Shown in pieces: positions 24,217 to 34,208 of a stretch of DNA of 53,349 nt. Both the position numbers and the translations under genes were made by a program. A model generated the notes under the pieces. The model saw nothing but the letters and a program-made list of their open reading frames with translations, searched no databases and was not told the origin of the DNA. Origin of the DNA: Bradyrhizobium sp. WSM1743. GTDB taxonomy: Bacteria; Pseudomonadota; Alphaproteobacteria; Rhizobiales; Xanthobacteraceae. The stretch is taken from NCBI RefSeq assembly GCF_000473065.1, contig NZ_AXAZ01000060.1, positions 1-53,349 of the forward strand, written 5' to 3'. Positions within the stretch are counted from its first letter, which is position 1; each line of letters begins with the position of its first letter.

Positions 24217-25263
24217 ATGACGCTGGGCTCTGACGTATCAGGCATGACGACCACCGCAGCTAACGCCGCGGCGAAGGGGCTGTCGATCGTCATTCCCGTC
24301 TACAACGAGGCGGCCGGCCTCGCCGCACTGCATCAGCGCATCTGCGATCTCGCCAAGACCTTGCGGCAGCGCTACCGCCTCGGTTGCGAGGTCGTTTATG
24401 TCGACGACGGCAGCGCGGACGCGACGCTGTCGATCGCCCGCTCGCTTCCGGCCGACGCAATCGATGTCCAGGTGGTGTCGCTGTCGCGCAATTTCGGCAA
24501 GGAGGCCGCGCTGATGGCTGGCCTCGACCATGCCCGACTCGGCGCCGTGATGTTCATGGACGGCGATGGCCAGCATCCGCCGGCGCTCATCGAACAGCTG
24601 GTGCGGCACTGGATCGATGACGGCTATGACGTCGTCTACACCGCCAAGGCGCATCGCGATAACGAGCCCTTCTTGCGCCGGGTCGCAGTGCACGGCTTCT
24701 ACGCGCTGATCAATTGGGGCGCACGCCAGAAGATCCCGGAGGACGCCGGCGACTTCCGCCTGCTGTCGCCGCGCGCGGTCGCCGCACTCAGGCAGCTGCC
24801 GGAACGCAACCGCTTCTTCAAGGGCCTCGCCAGCTGGATCGGCTTCCGTCAGATCCGCGTCGATTATGAACCCGCCGCGCGCGCCCATGGCGTCACCACC
24901 TTCAACGCCGCAAGCCTGCTCGGTCTCTCGATCGAAGGCCTGACCTCGTTCTCGGTGGCCCCGTTGCGCTTCGCCAGCCTGCTCGGCGTTATTCTCGCCG
25001 GAGGTGCCTTCCTGTTCGGCCTGTCGATCCTCTGGGAGGTGTTCACGACCGGCAAGCAGGTCCCCGGCTATCCCTCGCTCGTGGTCGGCCTGATGACGAT
25101 CGGCGGCGTGCAGCTCATCATGATCGGCATCGTCGGCGAATATATCGGCAAGATTCTCTCCGAGCTGAAGGCACGCCCGATCTACTTCGTCGCCGAGCAT
25201 AGCGAGAAGCATTTCGAAGCCGGCAGGGCCGACGATGCCGCGAGCAGGACGGCAGCCGAATGA
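24217..25263 (+). CDS. Glycosyltransferase family 2, polyprenyl-phosphate type (GtrB/ArnC-like)
   Basis: 348 aa; the start could also be the ATG at 24244. The GT-A fold is shown by LSIVIPVYNEAAGL, VVYVDDGSADATL, LSRNFGKEAALMAGLDHA and the DxD-like MFMDGDGQHPP. Two C-terminal membrane helices (FASLLGVILAGGAFLFGLSI and VVGLMTIGGVQLIMIGIVGEYIG) and the closing VGEYIGKILSELKARPIYFV are typical of enzymes making undecaprenyl-phosphate sugars (GtrB, ArnC, DPM1-like). Its product would be a lipid-linked sugar on the inner leaflet. Overlaps the deacetylase gene by four bases (ATGA). Confidence 0.92.
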   Translation: MTLGSDVSGMTTTAANAAAKGLSIVIPVYNEAAGLAALHQRICDLAKTLRQRYRLGCEVVYVDDGSADATLSIARSLPADAIDVQVVSLSRNFGKEAALMAGLDHARLGAVMFMDGDGQHPPALIEQLVRHWIDDGYDVVYTAKAHRDNEPFLRRVAVHGFYALINWGARQKIPEDAGDFRLLSPRAVAALRQLPERNRFFKGLASWIGFRQIRVDYEPAARAHGVTTFNAASLLGLSIEGLTSFSVAPLRFASLLGVILAGGAFLFGLSILWEVFTTGKQVPGYPSLVVGLMTIGGVQLIMIGIVGEYIGKILSELKARPIYFVAEHSEKHFEAGRADDAASRTAAE

Positions 25264-26105
25264 GCACCGCCGCGAGCCCGCGGCGGATCTGGCTCTGCGC
25301 CGACGATTACGGCATCAGCCCGGCCGTCAACCGCGCCATCCGCGACCTGATCGAACGCGGCCGCCTCAACGCCACCTCGGTGATGATGGTGGGTCCCGCG
25401 ATCGCGCGCGGCGAGGTCGAGGCGCTTCAGGATTCGGCACAGCAAAGCCCGCGCTGCGCGATCGGATTGCATGTGACGCTGTCGGCGCCGTTCCGGCCCC
25501 TCACCATGCACTTCCGTCCGCTGGACGGCGACATGTTCATGCCGTTCCCAAAACTGCTGCGCGCGGGACTTTTGCGGCGGCTCGACCGCGAATTCATCCG
25601 CAACGAGGTGAAGGCGCAGCTGGCGGCCTTCATGGAAGCGTTCGGACGCGCCCCCGATTTCGTCGACGGCCACCAGCATGTGCAGCTCTACCCGCAGGTG
25701 CGCGACGGCTTTGTCGATGCGGTTGCTGAAGCTGCGCCACAGGCCTGGGTGCGCCAGGGCGGCCGCGACCTGCCGCTGGCGCAGCGGCTTACCTCACCGA
25801 AAGCCATGGTGCTCGATATCCTCAGCGCGCAATTCCGCCGCCGCGCCGCCAGTGCCGGCCTCAGCTTCAACCCCGCCTTCGCCGGCGCCTATGATTTCAC
25901 GCGCGCCGCCGATTTCGGCGCGCTGATGCGGCAATTCCTTGAAGGGCTCCCCGATGGCGGCCTCGTGATGTGCCATCCCGGCTTCGTCGACGACATCCTC
26001 GCCGGGCTCGACCCCATGACCGACGTGCGTGAACGCGAACACGCATATCTGAAGAGCGAGGCCTTCGCGCGCCTGCTGGCGGATAGCAACGTGACTCTGG
26101 GATGA
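25260..26105 (+). CDS. ChbG/HpnK (YdjC) family carbohydrate deacetylase
   Basis: 281 aa. YdjC-type metal-dependent hydrolase that removes an N-acetyl group from a sugar. Metal-binding residues are in LCADDYGISPAVN (D-D pair), GLHVTLSAP and DGHQHVQLYP; VMCHPGFVDD near the end completes the site. Coupled by ATGA to the GT2 gene, the pair parallels ArnC-ArnD, in which a transferase loads a sugar on the polyprenyl carrier and a deacylase then unmasks the amine. Here the deacetylase family is unrelated to ArnD, so this is an analogy of layout. Substrate unknown. Confidence 0.9.
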   Translation: MSTAASPRRIWLCADDYGISPAVNRAIRDLIERGRLNATSVMMVGPAIARGEVEALQDSAQQSPRCAIGLHVTLSAPFRPLTMHFRPLDGDMFMPFPKLLRAGLLRRLDREFIRNEVKAQLAAFMEAFGRAPDFVDGHQHVQLYPQVRDGFVDAVAEAAPQAWVRQGGRDLPLAQRLTSPKAMVLDILSAQFRRRAASAGLSFNPAFAGAYDFTRAADFGALMRQFLEGLPDGGLVMCHPGFVDDILAGLDPMTDVREREHAYLKSEAFARLLADSNVTLG

Positions 26106-26231
26106 AACCGGCGAAAAGCGGGCCGGGAGGCAGCTTGTCGCATACGGAAATTTAATCCGGCCGGCACTGTTGGGGCCACAATGGAACCCTACATCTCCTG
26201 CGCGCTTGGTTTTGCGCGAAGGAGACAGATC

Positions 26232-27044
26232 ATGACGCCGCAGGAACGCCAGCTCGTCGACGACCTTTTCGACCGGCTTTCAAAGCTGGAAAATGCACCG
26301 CGCGATCCCGATGCGACCGCCGCGATCTCCGAGGGCTTGCGCAAGGCGCCCGGCGCCGTCTATGCGCTGGTGCAGACCACGCTGTTGCAGGACGAAGCGC
26401 TGAAGCGCGCTCATAACCGCATCCAGGAGCTGGAAGCCGCCCAAGCGCCCGAGCCCGCCCACTCCGGCGGCTTCCTCGACACCATGCGCGACACGCTGTT
26501 CGGCGGGAGCTCCTCGCGCGGCTCGGTTCCGAACGTGCCGCCGCGTGAGCAGCGACCGGTCTGGAATAGCGGACAGGCAATGCAGCAGGGCCAGCCGGGT
26601 TATGGCGCGCCGCCTTACGGACAGGCTTACGGCCAAGGCCCAGGACAAGGTTATGGTACCCCGCCGGTTGGTGGCGGTGGCGGCTCGTTCCTGGGCACGG
26701 CGGCGGCAGCGGCGGCTGGCGTCGTCGGCGGCTCGCTGCTGCTCTCCAGCATCCGCGGCATGATGGGCGGACCGCACCAACAGGCTTTTGGCGATACCAA
26801 TGCCCTGGGCGACCGCAGCCCCTGGAGCGGCAGCGATCAGTCCGGCGGTTCGCTCGCGCGCGACGCCGGCCTCGATGACATCGGCTCGAACCGCGACTCC
26901 CGCCAGGGCTTCTTCGATCAGGCGTCGAACGACGATCGAAGCAACAACGACCAGAACTACGACGATGATCGCGGCGGCAATTTCGACTCGGCTGACGACA
27001 GCGATTTCGATGGCGGAGACGACGGCGGCAGCGATTACGCGTGA
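26232..27044 (+). CDS. DUF2076 domain protein
   Basis: 270 aa from the ATG at 26232, behind GAAGGAGACAGATC. MTPQERQLVDDLFDRLSKLE, the helical ALVQTTLLQDEALKRAHNRI, and a coiled-coil mark DUF2076. A low-complexity middle (GYGAPPYGQAYGQGPGQGYG), a hydrophobic glycine stretch (GTAAAAAAGVVGGSLLLSSI) and an extremely acidic tail (DDSDFDGGDDGGSDYA) follow. It probably associates with membranes, possibly as an ABC-transporter- or envelope-linked scaffold; function not established. A strong terminator follows. Confidence 0.9.
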   Translation: MTPQERQLVDDLFDRLSKLENAPRDPDATAAISEGLRKAPGAVYALVQTTLLQDEALKRAHNRIQELEAAQAPEPAHSGGFLDTMRDTLFGGSSSRGSVPNVPPREQRPVWNSGQAMQQGQPGYGAPPYGQAYGQGPGQGYGTPPVGGGGGSFLGTAAAAAAGVVGGSLLLSSIRGMMGGPHQQAFGDTNALGDRSPWSGSDQSGGSLARDAGLDDIGSNRDSRQGFFDQASNDDRSNNDQNYDDDRGGNFDSADDSDFDGGDDGGSDYA

Positions 27045-27067
27045 GCAATTCGCCCGCTAGATGTGGA

Positions 27068-27098
27068 ACGGCCGCCTGCAGGCGGCCGTTTTCTTTTT
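27068..27098 (+). terminator. Rho-independent terminator of the DUF2076 gene
   Basis: ACGGCCGCCTG/CAGGCGGCCGT is a perfect 11-bp stem with no loop bases beyond the centre, followed by TTTTCTTTTT. It lies 24 bp past the stop. Confidence 0.88.
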
Positions 27099-27366
27099 GA
27101 GGCAATGCTCAAGCGCCTACTGTGCCGCTGCCCGCAGAGAAGCTGTTCGATATAGTATGACTAATGCACATCGTTGCTGGAGAGCACCGAGCTGAACGTC
27201 ATCAGCGCGCATGACTTCACCATAGAAGTTGAAAAGGCGCTTCTGACACGTGCTGCCGTAGACTCCCGGATTTCCAAATACGGACATGGGTGTTCAACTG
27301 AAAGAACACGTTGCTTATGCCACACGCCGTGGCTGCCTCTCTTGGCTATAGTCGGGGGTTTTAAGA

Positions 27367-27576
27367 ATGAGTCCACTTCAGCAGCGCATTGCAACCTTGA
27401 GCGACGTCACAACTCATCTCATCACCGAATTGTACGAGTTGGAGGGACTGCACGAGCGCGTCAGGAAGGCAGAGCTGAACCGCTCGGCTCGCGCACCGCA
27501 TTCGGCTGCATCAACTCGTCGTCGCCGCTCCGTCGCCCCTCGTCTCGGGTCGAGGCGGCACTGTCAGCAGGCATAG
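27367..27576 (+). CDS. Small hypothetical protein, 69 aa
   Basis: Starts MSPLQQRIATLSDVTTHLIT and runs as an amphipathic helix through LYELEGLHERVRKAE, then becomes a basic, low-complexity tail. No ribosome-binding site is obvious. The N-terminal helix looks genuine and resembles short Bradyrhizobium hypotheticals; the tail could be out-of-frame noise. The 320 bp before it (27099-27366) contain no gene that I can support. Confidence 0.35.
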   Translation: MSPLQQRIATLSDVTTHLITELYELEGLHERVRKAELNRSARAPHSAASTRRRRSVAPRLGSRRHCQQA

Positions 27577-27678
27577 ACCATCCAGGCAGGCGTTCGGCGG
27601 CGGCACGCTCCCCTTCGATGCCGCCATGCCGAGCCGGCGCGGCACGCGGGTTGATCGCTCCATCGAGCGCATCACGCT

Positions 27679-28494
27679 TCACATCACGACGACCTTGGTG
27701 CCGACATTGACGCGGCCGTAGAGATCGATGACGTCCTCGTTGCGCATGCGGATGCAGCCGGAGGAGACGTTGGTGCCGATGGTCCAGGGCTCGTTGGAGC
27801 CGTGGATGCGATAGAGCGTCGAGCCGAGATACATCGCGCGAGCGCCGAGCGGATTTTCCGGGCCGCCTTCCATGTGCCGCGGCAAATCGGGCCGGCGCGC
27901 GAGCATCTCGGCCGGCGGCGTCCAGTCCGGCCATTCACGCTTGGCCGTGATCGACTTCACGCCGGACCAGGTGAAGCCGGGACGGCCGACGCCGATGCCG
28001 TAGCGCATCGCCCTGCCGTTGCCCTCGACAAGATAGAGGAACTTGTTCGGCGTATCGACCACGATGGTGCCGGGACTTTCCTTGCCGTTATAGTCAACAA
28101 GCTGTTTCTCGAATTTCGGATCGAACGGGCGCTGCCTCGGGTCGACCATCTCCTGCTGCAGACCTGCGTCTTGCTGATATCCACCCTGCATCTGCGGTTC
28201 GCCCATCGGCGGCAGGCGGCGCTGGTCGTAGTAAGCCGGCTGCTGCTGATACACCGGCTGCTGCGGTGCGTAAGCCGGACCGCGGCCGGGACCGTCGCCG
28301 AACAGGAACTCGATGAAGCCGCCACCCATGTTCGAATTCGACGCGACGCGCACCGGCGCCGGCGGCACCTGCGGCGCGTAGAGCACCGCGGGTGGATCGT
28401 TCGGCACGCTGTTGTCGAAGGCGCTGGCGTCGTTCGCGCCGGCAATGAAGGTGCAAGCGCTGCCGAGCAGCGCGACAGACATTTTCTTGAACAT
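27679..28494 (-). CDS. L,D-transpeptidase (YkuD family), exported
   Basis: 271 aa from the ATG at 28494. A signal peptide (MSVALLGSACTFIAGANDASA) is followed by a Pro/Gln/Tyr-rich linker (YAPQQPVYQQQPAYYDQ) that should span the periplasm to peptidoglycan. The YkuD domain spans roughly 140-271, with NKFLYLVEGNGRAMRYGIGVG and the active-site block YRIHGSNEPWTIG and SSGCIRMRNEDVIDLYGRV; the catalytic Cys is in SGCIR and the His in HGSN. It makes 3-3 peptidoglycan crosslinks or attaches proteins, common in Rhizobiales. Transcribed alone. Confidence 0.93.
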   Translation of the reverse strand: MFKKMSVALLGSACTFIAGANDASAFDNSVPNDPPAVLYAPQVPPAPVRVASNSNMGGGFIEFLFGDGPGRGPAYAPQQPVYQQQPAYYDQRRLPPMGEPQMQGGYQQDAGLQQEMVDPRQRPFDPKFEKQLVDYNGKESPGTIVVDTPNKFLYLVEGNGRAMRYGIGVGRPGFTWSGVKSITAKREWPDWTPPAEMLARRPDLPRHMEGGPENPLGARAMYLGSTLYRIHGSNEPWTIGTNVSSGCIRMRNEDVIDLYGRVNVGTKVVVM

Positions 28495-28810
28495 CGACGT
28501 ACTCTGTACTGTTTCGTCTAGATCACATGCGTCGTCGCGAGCCGGTGGCTGATCCGCGCTCCTCGACGTGGTCAATAAAAAGCAAAAGCCGTTTTGTTTG
28601 GTAAACGTATCAGGCGTTTGGATTCACCACGTCGCGAATGGCGGCGCAATTTCGCGATCAGCGTTTATTTTCGATGAACGCAGCGCGGCCATGGTTAATC
28701 GCTTCTTTGCGCAGCGTCGCGCGCGTCCGATCGGCAGTTCCGGCTGTGAACTTCGTGTTAAATCGGTTCTGCCTACAAAGACGCGTGAGTGAGGTGGGGG
28801 GAGTAACCTG

Positions 28811-29596
28811 ATGGCTGTTCACCGCAAACGTTTTCGCGTCGAGGATATCATCAGCGGCGAGATGCCGATTCTGGACGAAACCGAAGAGGCAATCCCGATG
28901 CATAGCGAGATCATGGCCGAGCTGCGCGCGATCCGCGCCCAGATGGCGAAGGGCGTCATCGCGGCCCCGCTGTCCGGCAGCGCTGCCATGGCGGCGATCG
29001 ATGCCTCCACGGCGCACGAGCTTGCCGAAGCGCGCACCATGCTCGAGACCTACCGGGCGCAGATCGAGCAGTGCGAGAAGCTGAAGGTCGAGCTCGACCT
29101 CATCCACGACGCCATCGATCGCACCAAGCGCGAGATCGCGACGCTGCACGGCAAGAGCTTCGACGGCGGCGAAATGGCCAAGGTCAATGGCGAGCTCGGC
29201 GCGGTGGTCGGCGGCACCGAGCAGGCGACCCAGCAGATCCTCGAAGCCGCGGAATCGATCGACCAGGCCGCCAGCGCAATGTCCAAGGTGGACTCGGCCG
29301 ATCAGCAGAAGCGCCTTGCCGACGACATCCAGGAACGCGTCATCTCGATCTTCGAAGCCTGCAACTTCCAGGACCTGACCGGCCAGCGCATCAGCAAGGT
29401 CATGACCACGATGAAGTTCATCGAGCAGCACATCAATGCGATGATGGACATCTGGGGTGGCGTCGACGCGATCAAGGCCCATGTGCCGGCGCAGGCCGAC
29501 AACCGCAGCGACGACCAGAAGCTCCTCAACGGCCCCAAGCTCGCCGGCGACGTCGGCCACGCCTCGCAGGACGACATCGACGCGCTGTTCGACTGA
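28811..29596 (+). CDS. cheZ: Protein phosphatase CheZ
   Basis: 261 aa. Dephosphorylates CheY-P in chemotaxis. A long helical hairpin (ELRAIRAQMAKG to AIDRTKREIATLHGKSF) is followed by the catalytic block FEACNFQDLTGQRISKVMTT, with D and Q of FQDLTGQ acting on the CheY aspartate. The acidic tail ends QDDIDALFD, corresponding to the tethered C-terminal helix that docks on CheY. No other chemotaxis gene is within the window, so this is an orphan cheZ, as usual in alphaproteobacteria that carry one. A good terminator follows. Confidence 0.9.
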   Translation: MAVHRKRFRVEDIISGEMPILDETEEAIPMHSEIMAELRAIRAQMAKGVIAAPLSGSAAMAAIDASTAHELAEARTMLETYRAQIEQCEKLKVELDLIHDAIDRTKREIATLHGKSFDGGEMAKVNGELGAVVGGTEQATQQILEAAESIDQAASAMSKVDSADQQKRLADDIQERVISIFEACNFQDLTGQRISKVMTTMKFIEQHINAMMDIWGGVDAIKAHVPAQADNRSDDQKLLNGPKLAGDVGHASQDDIDALFD

Positions 29597-29620
29597 GCGC
29601 GCGAGACAGAGAGAAAAACA

Positions 29621-29648
29621 AAAACGCCGGCGCAAGCCGGCGTTTTTT
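29621..29648 (+). terminator. Terminator of cheZ
   Basis: ACGCCGGC-gcaa-GCCGGCGT hairpin followed by TTTTT, with A-tract before it, 25 bp after the cheZ stop. Confidence 0.9.
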
Positions 29649-29664
29649 GTTTTTGCCTCTCTCA

Positions 29665-29742
29665 GTCATTCCGGGGCGGTCCGCAGGACCGAACCCGGAA
29701 TCTCGAGATTCCGGGTTCACGCTTCGCGTGCCCCGGAATGAC
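29665..29742. repeat. Palindromic intergenic repeat
   Basis: GTCATTCCGGGGC returns as GCCCCGGAATGAC at the other end, with an inner AACCCGGAATCTCGAGATTCCGGGTT hairpin stem of the same kind. Rhizobial intergenic repeat between cheZ and the lipoprotein gene. Confidence 0.85.
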
Positions 29743-29751
29743 AGCGGGAAG

Positions 29752-30273
29752 TTAAGCCCTTGGCGCGCAGCGGACGTAGACCATGTTGCCGTAGCGGGTG
29801 GCGGCGTCCTTGTCGATGAAGCGGGTGATCATGACCCGACCGTCGAAGGAGACGATCTCGCGGTCCTGCTCGCCAGGGGTCGGACCGGCCGGTCCGATGT
29901 AGTTCTTGCCGCTCGGCGAGCCCTTCAGCCGCAATTCCTGCGGCGTCGCCTGGTCGGCCAGATGCATGATCACGCCGCCGGAGGAGCCGGCGGTGATCAC
30001 GTAGGGATTCTTGCATTGCTCGCGCGCCATCTTCTCGGTGCGGGCGCGGTCGGCCGGGTTCTGGAACGAGGCGAGGCCCCAGCGGCCGACGATCTCGTCG
30101 GCGCGGATGGTGGCGGGCATTTCGGGAGCGACGCCCGGTTCGGCTTCGGGCGGCGGCGCGGAGGAGGAGAAGGGCGGCAGGCTCATGCCGCCGCCGCAGG
30201 CGCCCAGCAACAGCGCCAGACAACAGGCGGCGGCCAGATTGGCAACCGTGCGCGCGTGAGCCGAACAGATCAT
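29752..30273 (-). CDS. Outer-membrane lipoprotein, unknown function
   Basis: 173 aa from the ATG at 30273 with a GGGGGAA site. The type II signal LAAACCLALLLGAC with the lipobox LGAC gives a lipidated Cys. After a Ser/Pro linker, a small domain follows: IVGRWGLASFQNPADRART, then CKNPYVITAGSSGGVIMHLAD and EIVSFDGRVMITRFID. The W-G-L-x-S-x-x-N start and beta-strand pattern suggest a small lipocalin- or MliC-like fold; unproven. No neighbours in operon. Confidence 0.83.
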   Translation of the reverse strand: MICSAHARTVANLAAACCLALLLGACGGGMSLPPFSSSAPPPEAEPGVAPEMPATIRADEIVGRWGLASFQNPADRARTEKMAREQCKNPYVITAGSSGGVIMHLADQATPQELRLKGSPSGKNYIGPAGPTPGEQDREIVSFDGRVMITRFIDKDAATRYGNMVYVRCAPRA

Positions 30274-30429
30274 GGCATTCCCCCGAACAAGACCATGGCC
30301 GCACCCCTCCCGCAGCCAAGCGCAAAACCGCTGCCGGAGCAATGACGTCCTTCTGTACGCCGGCGCCCCGAACGAGTTTCCAATGCCACCATCCTATATC
30401 CGCCTCAACAACCGCTTAACCACCTTTGC

Positions 30430-30456
30430 TTGACAGGATCGCGGCCAAGCCATATT
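30430..30456 (+). promoter_or_regulatory. Vegetative-type promoter of groESL
   Basis: TTGACA at 30430-30435 and CATATT at 30451-30456, spaced 15 bp (or ATATTT, 16 bp), just upstream of the CIRCE element. The perfect -35 supports a housekeeping-sigma promoter repressed by HrcA rather than a sigma-32 promoter. Confidence 0.7.
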
Positions 30457-30469
30457 TCCGGGCCCACTA

Positions 30470-30496
30470 TTAGCACTCGGAAAGCCCGATTGCTAA
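30470..30496. promoter_or_regulatory. CIRCE operator (HrcA binding site)
   Basis: TTAGCACTC-N9-GATTGCTAA, identical to the CIRCE consensus apart from one base in the right arm (GAGTGCTAA). It lies at the expected transcription start, 93 bp before groES. HrcA represses chaperonin genes through this site. Confidence 0.92.
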
Positions 30497-30588
30497 GCGC
30501 GCCGTTCGATCCTCGAGGAGAGGGTGGACGGAAGCGCCGCCCCACCGACTTCCACTACTTCCGAAGCGAGCCTCCAAAGGGAAACGTC

Positions 30589-30885
30589 ATGGCTAAATCC
30601 AAATTTCGTCCGCTGCATGACCGTGTCGTGGTCAAACGTATCGACGCCGAGGAAAAGACCAAGGGCGGCATCATCATTCCCGACACCGCCAAGGAAAAGC
30701 CGTCGCAGGGCGAGATCGTCGCCGTCGGTCCCGGCGGCCGCGATGAGACCGGCAAGCTGATCCCGATCGACCTCAAGGTCGGCGACCGCGTGTTGTTCGG
30801 CAAGTGGTCGGGCACCGAGGTCAAGATCGACAACGAAGAGCTCCTGATCATGAAGGAGTCGGACATCATGGGCGTGCTGGCCTAG
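30589..30885 (+). CDS. groES: Co-chaperonin GroES
   Basis: 98 aa from the ATG at 30589 with an AAAGGGAAACGTC leader; an in-frame upstream start would be inside the CIRCE leader. The heptameric lid of GroEL. FRPLHDRVVVKRIDAEEKTK, the mobile loop KGGIIIPDTAKEKPSQGEIV, and VLFGKWSGTEVKIDNEELLI are standard. It heads the groES-groEL operon behind a CIRCE-regulated promoter. Bradyrhizobium carries several groESL copies, so this is one of a set. Confidence 0.97.
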   Translation: MAKSKFRPLHDRVVVKRIDAEEKTKGGIIIPDTAKEKPSQGEIVAVGPGGRDETGKLIPIDLKVGDRVLFGKWSGTEVKIDNEELLIMKESDIMGVLA

Positions 30886-30915
30886 GGCCATCCGCCTGAA
30901 CGGCCGCTGAATATC

Positions 30916-30942
30916 ATGCCCGGATCCAGGCGATCCGGGCAT
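30916..30942. repeat. Intercistronic hairpin between groES and groEL
   Basis: ATGCCCGGATC-cagGC-GATCCGGGCAT: perfect 11-bp arms around a 5-nt loop in the 118-bp spacer. No U-tract follows, so it is not a terminator; it may set mRNA processing or stability. It resembles the local 'CATGCCCGG' repeat class at 21776. Confidence 0.8.
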
Positions 30943-31003
30943 CCATCGTTCCGCCGCACGGCACAAGACAAGACACATCACGAAACACGAGGGATTGCAG
31001 ACC

Positions 31004-32635
<1,632 letters not shown>

Positions 32636-32660
32636 GCCTCCGTCCCCACGACAGTGTTGC

Positions 32661-32690
32661 GAAGGCCGCCTCCAGGCGGCCTTCTTTTTT
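32661..32690 (+). terminator. Terminator of groESL
   Basis: GAAGGCCGCC-tcca-GGCGGCCTTC hairpin followed by TTTTTT, 26 bp after groEL. Confidence 0.93.
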
Positions 32691-32835
32691 GCCGACCCTG
32701 CCTCCTCGCTTTCCGATTCAACCAGCGGCCAAAACCCACTACGGTGGCGCGCCGATTCGATTGTTTGGGCATGATCCTCTCGGAAAACCGCTTCACACTT
32801 TTCCGGACCATGCCCGTTGCGCGAGGATGTCATCA

Positions 32836-34047
32836 ATGCGAGCGCTTCTGGTTTGTTCGACGGCCGTTTTGGCGGCCCTGCTCACCGTTTCGCCGCATCC
32901 GGCCTCCGCCCAGATGAAGCTGTCGCCGAAAGCGACAGTGCCGGGCGGAACCGAGACGCGCTATTTCACCTCGATCGACGGGCTGATGGACGGCAATGCC
33001 GACGTGATCCTGAAGGAGACGCGCCAGGGCAAGACGGTCACCGCGGCGGTGCTCGACGTCTGCTACCCGATCGCGAAAAACTCCGAGCGCAAGGACCGCT
33101 TCGTCGTCAATCTCCAGGTCGCCGGCCAGACGCTGACGGGAACGACGCAGAGCCTTGGCGAGAAGTCGCCGGTCAGCGTCAAGCTCACGCGCAAGCAGTC
33201 CGGCGACACATTCGAATTCCGCGGCCAGATCGCGATCGGCCAGGCGGTGACCGAGGTCACCTCGCCCGACAATTCCGATCTGAGTGAAAAGGAATTTCTG
33301 GACAACCAGACCTCCGACGACGGCATCACGCCGCAGCCGAAGGATTTCACCGACGTCTCGCCGGAAGCGATCGCGGTCAAGGTCAAGCTCGACGCGGCGA
33401 CCGACTTCCTGAAGAGCCTGAAGGGCCAGGAGGTCGAGGTGACGCTGGCGAGCCTCAATGTCGGCTGCGATGCGCTGCGCGCGGGCGAGCAGACCATCAA
33501 CATGTCGGTCGATCCGGAGCGCGCGGGCGCGCTGCTGGCGAAATTCAAGGCGATGCCCGGCGTCACGGCGGCAGGCTGGACCGCGGGCATGACCGAGATG
33601 GACCGCACCATCCGCTTCCCTGCGGCCGACTGGCGCGAGGGCGACAAGATCAACAAGGGCAAGCTTGCGACTGCGGTGGCGAACGTGCTGAGCCGGACGC
33701 TCGCGGCAAAGCCGGTCTCGCAGAACTTCAACCCGGCCACCGGCAAGCTCAAGCTGGTGTTCAAGCGGCCGAACCAGGATTTTCCGGCGCTCGAGCTCAC
33801 CGACACGATCGAGGTCGCAGGGCTCGTATCGCCCGACAAGCCCGGTACCACCGACAAGCTCATGCTCTGGATCGGCAGCCCTGCGACCACGACCGCCGAC
33901 GAGAGCAGCGGGGCCAGGCTCAATCTGTCCGATGACGCGAGCCCGGACGAAGAAGGCGATCTGCCCGACGACAACGGGTCGATCGAGGCGCTTGCCAAGG
34001 AGCTGAAGGGCCAGCGCTGGGACGCCGACAAGTCGGTGTGGAAGTGA
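32836..34047 (+). CDS. Exported hypothetical protein
   Basis: 403 aa from the ATG at 32836, with an AGGA site. The signal peptide is ALLVCSTAVLAALLTVSPHPASA/Q. The mature part holds repeated strands without recognisable motif: ETRYFTSIDGLMDGNADVIL, VSVKLTRKQSGDTFEFRGQI and a second half with LKGQEVEVTLASLNVGCDAL. Two cysteines (VCYPIAK, GCDALR) could form a disulfide. The family is one of the rhizobial secreted proteins of unknown function. The tail is acidic (DDASPDEEGDLPDDNG). Independent transcript after groESL. Confidence 0.85.
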   Translation: MRALLVCSTAVLAALLTVSPHPASAQMKLSPKATVPGGTETRYFTSIDGLMDGNADVILKETRQGKTVTAAVLDVCYPIAKNSERKDRFVVNLQVAGQTLTGTTQSLGEKSPVSVKLTRKQSGDTFEFRGQIAIGQAVTEVTSPDNSDLSEKEFLDNQTSDDGITPQPKDFTDVSPEAIAVKVKLDAATDFLKSLKGQEVEVTLASLNVGCDALRAGEQTINMSVDPERAGALLAKFKAMPGVTAAGWTAGMTEMDRTIRFPAADWREGDKINKGKLATAVANVLSRTLAAKPVSQNFNPATGKLKLVFKRPNQDFPALELTDTIEVAGLVSPDKPGTTDKLMLWIGSPATTTADESSGARLNLSDDASPDEEGDLPDDNGSIEALAKELKGQRWDADKSVWK

Positions 34048-34060
34048 CGCGCTGAACTAT

Positions 34061-34190
34061 CGTGCCCCGGACGCAGCGCGAATGCGCTGCAGAGCCGGGG
34101 CCCAGAAGCCACAAGCGAAGTGCTGGATCGATAGGCTGGATCCCGGCTCTGCGTCGCATCGCTCAGGCGATGCGCCTTGTCCGGGACACG
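34061..34190. repeat. Palindromic intergenic repeat (long type)
   Basis: CGTGCCCCGGACGCAGCG ... GAGCCGGGGC and, in reverse, GATCCCGGCTCTGCG ... TTGTCCGGGACACG form a composite ~130-bp hairpin. The same family in inverted orientation lies at 38541-38676. Confidence 0.85.
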
Positions 34191-34208
34191 AGATTGCCGC
34201 GAGCGAAG

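Noticed and set aside
28658..29635. 325-aa minus-strand frame over cheZ
   Set aside because: Antisense shadow; cheZ carries the catalytic FQDLTGQ motif in the plus frame.
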